22,498 nt of DNA from a virus. The position numbers were made by a program, and so were the translations under genes. The stretch is from positions 1-22,498 of IMG/VR virus record IMGVR_UViG_3300010155_000107; one strand, written 5' to 3'. The notes under the pieces are model-generated. The model ran no database searches. It was not told the origin of the DNA and worked only from the letters and a program-made list of their open reading frames with translations. This document shows, piece by piece, positions 13,826 to 20,006 of the stretch; the first letter of the stretch is position 1; each line of letters opens with the position of its first letter.

Positions 13826-14296
13826 ATGTTAAGATTACTTAGTCAAAAAGAGATTAAAGAGAATTGGGATAAATATAAACCCCATATTGAAACAGCAATG
13901 ACCTCTTCAGAAAGTGGTTTAATTATAATAGGAAAATCTCAGAATATTTATAAAGGTGTGTTTGAACGCCTTATGAATCCTTTTAATCAAGTTATGCACC
14001 TTTGGTCAGAAGGAGATGAAGATTATATTGTACTCACTCAGTTACTTTTTTGTGAGATTACAGAAAGAAAAACTTTACTACTCTCTTCATCTACTCGTAC
14101 TAAAGATGTAGATAAAGAAACACTTTCAGAAAGATATTTTGAAGCTTACAAATCTATTTCAAAGTTTGCAAGAGATAATAAATGCGTAGGTATGTATTGT
14201 CATAGCGAATTAGATTACTTTGCAGAGATGGCAAAACAAACTAAAGATTGGACAAATGTTGTTACTCGTTACCAATTTTATTTCCCCTTAAATTAA
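13826..14296 (+). CDS. hypothetical protein (156 aa), weak acetyltransferase-fold resemblance
   Basis: AGGAAGG (13811-13817) stands eight bases before ATG 13826. Another ATG at 13822 in a different frame reads only six codons. The protein has an N-terminal helical part, a middle beta region (YIVLTQLLFCEITERKTLLL) and a helix with FARDNKC followed by a short strand and QFYFPL. This order recalls GNAT-like proteins that T7-like phages carry before the portal gene, but no acetyl-CoA binding motif is visible, so enzymatic activity is not claimed. It lies between two probable virion proteins. Confidence 0.65.
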   Translation: MLRLLSQKEIKENWDKYKPHIETAMTSSESGLIIIGKSQNIYKGVFERLMNPFNQVMHLWSEGDEDYIVLTQLLFCEITERKTLLLSSSTRTKDVDKETLSERYFEAYKSISKFARDNKCVGMYCHSELDYFAEMAKQTKDWTNVVTRYQFYFPLN

Positions 14297-14297
14297 A

Positions 14298-15521
14298 ATG
14301 AAAATATATACAGAAATAAATTATAAGTGGCTAGATGGTCAATTGGTAGAAACAGATTCTAAGTCTTTTGAATATGATGGAGAAGTAACTCTTTGTGGAG
14401 ATGTTGGAGGCTCATTGGGGGATGTAAAGAGTAAAGCTCAAGAGGCTGAAAGAAAATTTAAGGAAAAATTTGCAGAGACTGAAGCGGCTGCTAAAGCGGA
14501 GATGCGCCGGACTGAAGCGGCTGCTAAAGCGGAGGCACAACGGGCTGAAGCGGCTGCTAAAGCGGAGGCACAACGGGCTGCTGCTGCTGCTGAAGCGGCT
14601 AAAAAAGCGGCAACTAAAAAAGCTCAAGAGGCTGCTGATAAGTTAGCTGCGGAGACTGCACGGGCTACTGCTGCTGCTGAAGCGGCTGCCAAAAAGTTAG
14701 CTGATGATGCTAAAGCTGAAGCGGAACGTCAGGCTGCTGCTGCTGCTGAAGCGGCAAGAGTTGCTGCTGCTAAAGCAGAGGCCGAGCTAAAGGCTGCTGC
14801 AAAAGCTGCTGAAGAGAATGCTGCAAAAGCTGCCGCTGAAACTGCACGGGCTACTGAGGCCGCAAGAGTTGCTGCTGATAAGTTAGCTGCCGATGCAAAA
14901 GCTGCCGCAGCCTCTGCTTCTGATGCTACAAAGACTAATCTAGAATACGGAGCCGATGCAACAAAAGAGGCACTTGCCTCTGCTACGGACGCTACAAAGA
15001 CTAACCTAGAATATGGAGCCGATGCTACAAAAGAGGCACTTGCTGCCGCTACTGATGCTGGAAAGACTAACCTAGAATACGGAGCTGATGCTACAAAGGC
15101 TGCCCTTCATGCTGCTACGGACGCTGGAAAGACCAATCTAGAATATGGAGCCGATGCAACAAAGGCGGCCCTTCATGCCGCTGCTGATGCCACAAAGACC
15201 AATCTAGAATATGGAGCAGGATATGTTGAAGACCTGAGAGATGACTTATTTGAGAGATTTATTAATAAACCAATGGAAGAGGTAGCTGAAGAAACGACAG
15301 GTCTTGTATCTTCTATAAACACAACCGACACAGCCGATGATGACGGTACAACTGGAACTGATGGACTTTTAACGGGTGGAAATATAAATACATTTGCTAA
15401 AGGTAATAAAGGAAAGAAGAAGAAAAACAATCCCTTCTTAGCTATAAGTAAAGGGAAGAAATTTGCTAGAGGATCTACCAAATATAAACGATCTTCCGCC
15501 ACTTCTACTCTTAAAATTTAA
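14298..15521 (+). CDS. alanine-rich, TolA-like helical repeat protein (407 aa); T7 gp7.3 position
   Basis: Three parts. Residues 1-45 form a small domain (YKWLDGQLVETDSKSFEYDG). About residues 50-315 form an extremely Ala/Lys/Glu-rich helix: three copies of an 11-residue unit (EAAAKAEAQRA type) from residue 62, irregular TolA-like sequence, then a 22-residue unit (DATKTNLEYGADATKEAL...) repeated about 4.5 times from residue 209. Eleven-residue periodicity predicts a long straight or right-handed coiled coil. The C-terminus is basic (KGKKKKNN, ARGSTKYKRSS, ending TLKI) and recalls the basic Ser/Gly tail of T7 gp7.3. It is likely a virion, tail or ejected protein that spans a distance; that role is inferred. 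Local G+C is well above its neighbours because of alanine codons. No strong ribosome site precedes it; only one base separates it from the upstream stop. Confidence 0.75.
   Translation: MKIYTEINYKWLDGQLVETDSKSFEYDGEVTLCGDVGGSLGDVKSKAQEAERKFKEKFAETEAAAKAEMRRTEAAAKAEAQRAEAAAKAEAQRAAAAAEAAKKAATKKAQEAADKLAAETARATAAAEAAAKKLADDAKAEAERQAAAAAEAARVAAAKAEAELKAAAKAAEENAAKAAAETARATEAARVAADKLAADAKAAAASASDATKTNLEYGADATKEALASATDATKTNLEYGADATKEALAAATDAGKTNLEYGADATKAALHAATDAGKTNLEYGADATKAALHAAADATKTNLEYGAGYVEDLRDDLFERFINKPMEEVAEETTGLVSSINTTDTADDDGTTGTDGLLTGGNINTFAKGNKGKKKKNNPFLAISKGKKFARGSTKYKRSSATSTLKI
14481..14579 (+). repeat. three tandem 33-base (11-codon) repeats
   Basis: Units begin at 14481, 14514 and 14547 with the same 21 bases from the EAAAKAE codons; the second and third units are almost identical over all 33. 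They encode the 11-residue helical repeat of the alanine-rich protein. Confidence 0.9.
14922..15218 (+). repeat. tandem 66-base (22-codon) repeats, about 4.5 copies
   Basis: Units start at 14922, 14988, 15054, 15120 and 15186, exactly 66 bases apart, the last one half length. They differ mainly at third codon positions and in ATK/AGK and EAL/AAL choices, so the array is not brand new. Such an array can change copy number by recombination without breaking the frame. Confidence 0.92.
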
Positions 15522-15527
15522 TAAACT

Positions 15528-17108
15528 ATGGAATATATTAGTGTAGATAATAATGAGGAAGTTGAATTAGGTTATGCTCAAGGAATGTATACAAGTCTGA
15601 AAGGAGAAAGAGAGTCTTTCTTAGATAGAGCAAGATCATCCTCAGAACTTACAATCCCCTCACTTTTAGTAAACGAAGGTCACTCTAGTTCCTCTATTCT
15701 ACCTACTCCCTTCCAATCTATAGGAGCGGAGGGAGTGAATAATTTATCTAGTAAATTACTTTTATCTCTCATACCTCCTAACGCACCTTTTTTTAGATTA
15801 GTAATAGATGATGTAGAGTTAGAAAATTTATTAGCCGATCAGAGAGGAGAAGCAGAAGAAGCTCTTTCTAGGATAGAACGTATGATAGCTCAAGAAATTG
15901 AGGTTCGTGCATTACGTGTTCCTATTTCTGAGGCATTGAAACATTTAATAGTGGCAGGTAATGTCTTAGTGTATCTACCAGATAAAGAACAGATGAGAGT
16001 TTTTAAGCTGGACAGGTATGTTGTTAAAAGAGATTCAATGGGTAATGTATTGAAGATAATTATTAAAGAAACAATGTCTCCATTATCCTTACCAGATAAG
16101 GCTAAACATTTAGTAGCTGAAATAGAAGAAGATGAAGTACCAAAAACAAGTATTGATCTTTTCACCTGTGTTAAATGGACAGGTAGAAATTGGAAAATAC
16201 ATCAAGAGGTGGAGGGTAAGGTTGTACCGGGAAGTGAAGGATCATTTCCAAAAAATAAAAATCCATTTATTGCTTTAAGATTTACACATATAGATGGTGA
16301 AGATTATGGTAGAGGATTTGTAGAAGAATATATTGGAGATTTAAAATCATTAGAAACATTAACTAAAGCTATTGTAGAAGGGAGTGCTGCTGCGGCTAAG
16401 ATACTCTTCTTGGTACGTCCAAATGGAACTACAAGAATTAAGACACTTGCAGATTCCCCTAATGGAGCAATAGTAAGTGGAGATAGTGGTGATGTTTCCA
16501 CACTTCAATTACAAAAAACCGCTGATTTTAGAGTTGCTCAAGATACAATAAGAGTTTTATCTGAAAGATTAGGACGAGTATTTCTTATGAATTCTTCTAT
16601 TCGTAGGGATGCTGAGAGGGTGACAGCAGAAGAAATAAGAATTGCCCATCAAGAATTGGAAATAGCATTAGGTGGAGTGTATTCAATTCTATCTCAGGAA
16701 TTTCAGTTACCATTAGTACAACTTATTATGAATAAACTGAAGAAAGAAAAGAAACTTCCTCCATTTCCTGATGACTCCTTAAAGCCGATGGTAATCACAG
16801 GAGTAGAGGCGTTGGGAAGAGGTCAAGACTTAAATGAACTTGCCACATTCCTTCAACATCTTACACCTTTCGGACCAGATATGATTATGCAAGAGATAAA
16901 TACTAATGAGTATATCACTCGTTTGTCGGCCTCACTTGGTATTGAACCTAATGGTCTAATTAAATCTGAAGAAGAAAAACAACAAGAAGCACAGGCAAGA
17001 GAGAAACAACAAGAAGCTATGCAAGAACAACAAATGATGAGTGAGGTAATGACTAGAGTTGCTCCAGAATTAGCTAAGGGCGAAATGCAAAATCAACAAC
17101 AACAATAA
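15528..17108 (+). CDS. portal / head-tail connector protein (T7 gp8)
   Basis: Forms the dodecameric ring at one capsid vertex through which DNA enters and leaves. It has 526 residues, close to T7's 536. Matching segments include TIPSLLV near the N-terminus, PFQSIGAEGVNNLSSKL, HLIVAGNVLVYLPD, DGEDYGRGFVEEYIGDL, ERVTAEEIR and VYSILSQEFQLPLV, followed by a glutamine-rich C-terminus like those of other podoviral portals. It starts six bases after the upstream stop with no clear Shine-Dalgarno sequence, so it may depend on coupling with the repeat protein gene. Confidence 0.96.
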   Translation: MEYISVDNNEEVELGYAQGMYTSLKGERESFLDRARSSSELTIPSLLVNEGHSSSSILPTPFQSIGAEGVNNLSSKLLLSLIPPNAPFFRLVIDDVELENLLADQRGEAEEALSRIERMIAQEIEVRALRVPISEALKHLIVAGNVLVYLPDKEQMRVFKLDRYVVKRDSMGNVLKIIIKETMSPLSLPDKAKHLVAEIEEDEVPKTSIDLFTCVKWTGRNWKIHQEVEGKVVPGSEGSFPKNKNPFIALRFTHIDGEDYGRGFVEEYIGDLKSLETLTKAIVEGSAAAAKILFLVRPNGTTRIKTLADSPNGAIVSGDSGDVSTLQLQKTADFRVAQDTIRVLSERLGRVFLMNSSIRRDAERVTAEEIRIAHQELEIALGGVYSILSQEFQLPLVQLIMNKLKKEKKLPPFPDDSLKPMVITGVEALGRGQDLNELATFLQHLTPFGPDMIMQEINTNEYITRLSASLGIEPNGLIKSEEEKQQEAQAREKQQEAMQEQQMMSEVMTRVAPELAKGEMQNQQQQ

Positions 17109-17123
17109 AAAGGAAGGTATAAT

Positions 17124-17912
17124 ATGGCAGATACTAAAGTAGTTGAAACATTTGAAGAAGAGGCTCCCGAAAGTCAGGAGCATATTCAAGAAATGATTGA
17201 TAAGGCTGAACGTGTTCAGAGTATTCCTAGAGAAGATGGAAAACCTAAATGGCTTCCAGATAAGTTTGAGAATCCAGAAGACTTAGCAGAAGCATATTCA
17301 CAATTAGAACAAAAATTATCATCTGGAAATACATCAGTTCAAAAGGGACAACAAGAAGAAAAAGAAGATACTCTACAACTAGCAAATGTAGATGAGGTAA
17401 CTGAAGCATTACAAACTCAAGGATTAGACTTTACCAAATATGCAACAGAGTATGCACAACAAGGTGAGTTAAGTGATACTTCATATGCTGAATTAGCTAA
17501 AGGTGGAATGAATGCTGAAGTTGTAGATACGTGGATAGCTGGTCAGTCTGCAATAGCTAATCAAATAACAGAAAGAGCATATGAATCTGTAGGAGGTAAA
17601 GAAGAGTACAATGTTCTTTTAGATTGGGCAAAAACTACCTTACCAGAAAATGATATAGATGCTTTTAATAGAGCAATAGAGAATCCAAATTCAGATGATG
17701 TACTTTTTGCAATTAAGTCTTTACAAGCAAGAAGGAATTTAGAAGTTGGTGAAACTCCAACTCTATTACAGGGTGATACAGGTGGGAAAAGTGTTAGTTC
17801 TTATAAATCAGTAACTCAACTGACGAAGGCTATGAATGATCCTCGGTATCAAAATGACCCTGCTTACAGGGATGAAGTGACACATAAGTTATCACAATCA
17901 TCCATTATGTAA
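17124..17912 (+). CDS. capsid assembly scaffold protein (T7 gp9)
   Basis: Directs procapsid assembly and leaves before maturation. The start has a strong site (AAAAAGGAAGG). The protein (262 residues; T7 307) is acidic and helical, with LPDKFENPEDLAEAYSQLE near residues 44-62, the segment typical of T7-like scaffolds (a 'KF..PEDLA.AY..LE' pattern), and a C-terminal helix-turn-helix rich in Tyr/Arg (TKAMNDPRYQNDPAYRDEV), which in the family contacts the shell. It lies between portal and capsid, as in T7. Confidence 0.92.
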   Translation: MADTKVVETFEEEAPESQEHIQEMIDKAERVQSIPREDGKPKWLPDKFENPEDLAEAYSQLEQKLSSGNTSVQKGQQEEKEDTLQLANVDEVTEALQTQGLDFTKYATEYAQQGELSDTSYAELAKGGMNAEVVDTWIAGQSAIANQITERAYESVGGKEEYNVLLDWAKTTLPENDIDAFNRAIENPNSDDVLFAIKSLQARRNLEVGETPTLLQGDTGGKSVSSYKSVTQLTKAMNDPRYQNDPAYRDEVTHKLSQSSIM

Positions 17913-18053
17913 TATTTCCAAAAATACTACACAAAGTAAATTTTAGCCCATTGAGGTGGATAACTTTGATTGAACAGTTGTGGTTATAAATGGATTTTTA
18001 TAATCAAAATGCTGGAATTAAATTCAGTATAACTTTAATCAAAAAGGAAAAAT
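17913..18053 (+). promoter_or_regulatory. pre-capsid spacer with stem-loop
   Basis: A 141-base AT-rich gap before the capsid gene, the longest inside the structural block. It contains a 9-base-pair stem (17982-17990 with 17997-18005, one G-U pair, six-base loop), which could be a processing site or protect the capsid message. AAAAAGGAAAAAT forms the capsid ribosome site. I cannot identify a convincing copy of the TTATAG motif here, although T7 has its strongest late promoter at this place. Confidence 0.35.
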
Positions 18054-19268
18054 ATGGCACTTCAAGGAGCCTCAAACGCTTTGGACGCTGCGGCACAACG
18101 TAGTGGTCAAACGAATAAAGCAGGTGACGTAAGGAATTTATATTTAAAACTTTACGCAGGTGAAGTCATGTCAGCGTTTCAGACAAGAAACATCATGATG
18201 AACTACTGCCGAGTGCGGTCAATTAAGAAAGGTAAGTCTGCCCAGTTTATTATGACGGGTAAATACCGAGCCGCAGAGTACCATACACCGGGTAATGAGA
18301 TCATGCCTGATGTAATAGCTGCAAATGCTGAGAGAGTAGTCTCAGTTGATGATCTCTTAATCGCTGCACAATTCATCCCTAATATTGATGAAGCAATGCA
18401 ACACTTCGACATCCGTTCAGTCTATACACAGGAATCAGGTTATGCTTTAGCAAAATCGGCAGACCAAAATATCCTTCGTATGGCTGTTAAAGCTGCACTA
18501 TGCACAAATAAGGAACGTGCAAGTAAAATGATTCAAGATTATGATTCATGGGATGACGAAGATTTCACATCCAACGTGACTTATGCCGCAAACTTAGCTG
18601 ACTCAAAGAAGGCAGCCGACTTCGTAGAAGGTATGATCGAAGCCAAACGTATTCTTGAGAGTGCAGGAGCACCTCTTGAGGATCTTGTTTGTGTTTGTGC
18701 AACCGACCAATTCTATTCCTTGTTCAAGACAGGTGTAAATAGTGAATCTATTTCTGCCTTGACAATGTTTAATAAAGATGTAGGTGGAAGTGGATCAATA
18801 AATAATCTTGATCTTCCAACAATTGCAGGTATTCCTGTAGTTAGAACTCCTCATCTTGGAAGTATGGGTCATGGTGCAGCAGCAACATGGACAGGTTCAC
18901 TGTGGTCAACTGCTGACCCTGCTATTTCAACTGGTCAAGCACCACTTGCAAATACTGTAGGTTCGGGTCGTGCTTCCCATTATAACCTTCCAGACGCATA
19001 TACAGCCTCTACAGGTGCGGGTAGTAATATCGGTCATGCAGATGGACTTGATGGCACATCTGCTGTTAATCTTGAGGACGAATCTTTAACAGTTCGTGCT
19101 TTAGTGATGCACAAGGATGCTGTTGCAACTGTGAAACTGATGGACTTGTCCGTTGAGTCTGAGTATCAGATTGAACGTCAGGGTACTCTGATTGTTTCTA
19201 GGTATGCAATGGGTCATAACGTACTACGTCCAGCAATGGCAGTAGCACTAATGGCTCCAGCAGCTTAA
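18054..19268 (+). CDS. major capsid protein (T7 gp10A-like, HK97 fold)
   Basis: Shell protein of 404 residues (T7 gp10A 344). T7-like segments: YAGEVMSAFQTRNI, GKSAQFIMTGKYRAAEYHTPG, HFDIRSVYTQESGYALA, GIPVVRTPHLG, and the C-terminal VALMHKDAVATVKLMDLSVE followed by RYAMGHNVLRP. The extra length is mainly a Gly/Ser/Ala-rich stretch around residues 265-340, probably a surface loop. G+C and codon choice are higher than in neighbouring genes, as expected for a highly expressed gene. I saw no slippery sequence for a T7 10B-type frameshift product. Confidence 0.97.
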   Translation: MALQGASNALDAAAQRSGQTNKAGDVRNLYLKLYAGEVMSAFQTRNIMMNYCRVRSIKKGKSAQFIMTGKYRAAEYHTPGNEIMPDVIAANAERVVSVDDLLIAAQFIPNIDEAMQHFDIRSVYTQESGYALAKSADQNILRMAVKAALCTNKERASKMIQDYDSWDDEDFTSNVTYAANLADSKKAADFVEGMIEAKRILESAGAPLEDLVCVCATDQFYSLFKTGVNSESISALTMFNKDVGGSGSINNLDLPTIAGIPVVRTPHLGSMGHGAAATWTGSLWSTADPAISTGQAPLANTVGSGRASHYNLPDAYTASTGAGSNIGHADGLDGTSAVNLEDESLTVRALVMHKDAVATVKLMDLSVESEYQIERQGTLIVSRYAMGHNVLRPAMAVALMAPAA

Positions 19269-19275
19269 TCTAATT

Positions 19276-19371
19276 AGAGGGTAACAGGAGGTTCTCTTCC
19301 AAACGGAGTGACCCTTCCTCATTCCAGTTCCTCCTGCTCTACCCTCTTTTCTCCTCCCTTTTCTTTTTACC
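19276..19371 (+). terminator. branched transcription terminator after the capsid gene
   Basis: AGAGGGTA (19276-19283) pairs with TACCCTCT (19340-19347), then AGGAGG (19286-19291) with CCTCCT (19330-19335). Inside, GGAGTGA (19305-19311) pairs with TCATTCC (19319-19325) with one G-U. The stem is followed by a pyrimidine tract with several T runs. T7 has its T-phi terminator in the same place, directly after gene 10. The hairpin is seen; termination is inferred. Confidence 0.7.
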
Positions 19372-19387
19372 TTTCTGATTTAATTAT

Positions 19388-19999
19388 ATGGCAACATTAA
19401 CAAACACGACTAAACTAGATGCTGTCAATACAATACTAATAAGTATTGGCGAAGCACCTGTTAATACATTAGGTTCTGGATTACAAGAAGCAGAGATTGC
19501 TGAAATAATCCTAAATAATATTAATCGAGAGGTACAAAGTATAGGATGGACATTTAATACTGATCTTCGTAAGACGTTATCACCAAATATAAATGGACAT
19601 ATAGACTTACCATCTAACTGTATAAAAATAGATACAATTTCAGTTCTAAGAGATTATACTACAGATATAGTAGAACGAAGTAGACGACTTTATGATAGAG
19701 TAACTAATTCCTTTATATTTACAACAGATGTGGTTGTAGATATGGTAACACTCTTACCTTTCGAGGGTCTTCCAGAAGTAGCACGAAGATATATTACCCT
19801 AAGAGCAGGAAGAAAGTTTCAAGAAAATATAATAGGATCACCAACATTATCTAAACTTCAAGCTGACGAAGAAGGAGCTGCATTTATCGCCTTAAAAGAA
19901 GCAGAGTCAGAAGTAGGAGATTATAATATATTTGATCACTATGACACATACCGACATTTAGATAGATATATATCCACAGCTTCCTCTACACTAATTTAA
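19388..19999 (+). CDS. tail tubular protein A / adaptor (T7 gp11)
   Basis: Joins the portal to the tail nozzle. It has 203 residues (T7 196). The N-terminal part follows the family pattern: LDAVNTILISIGEAPVNTL, then AEIAEIILNNINREVQSIGWTFN, with a conserved IDLPSNCIKID segment and a C-terminal RRYITLRAGRKFQE helix. No good Shine-Dalgarno sequence precedes 19388; the upstream sequence is the terminator's pyrimidine tract, so transcription read-through and weak initiation may keep its level below that of capsid. Confidence 0.94.
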   Translation: MATLTNTTKLDAVNTILISIGEAPVNTLGSGLQEAEIAEIILNNINREVQSIGWTFNTDLRKTLSPNINGHIDLPSNCIKIDTISVLRDYTTDIVERSRRLYDRVTNSFIFTTDVVVDMVTLLPFEGLPEVARRYITLRAGRKFQENIIGSPTLSKLQADEEGAAFIALKEAESEVGDYNIFDHYDTYRHLDRYISTASSTLI

Positions 20000-20006
20000 T
20001 AAACAT

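Noticed and set aside
17990-18053. Small gene before capsid starting at 17990
   Set aside because: It has no ribosome site and runs out of frame into the capsid gene with no coding character.
19245-19290. Programmed frameshift making a longer capsid protein as in T7 10B
   Set aside because: No slippery heptamer precedes the stop, and the -1 frame ends after a few codons.
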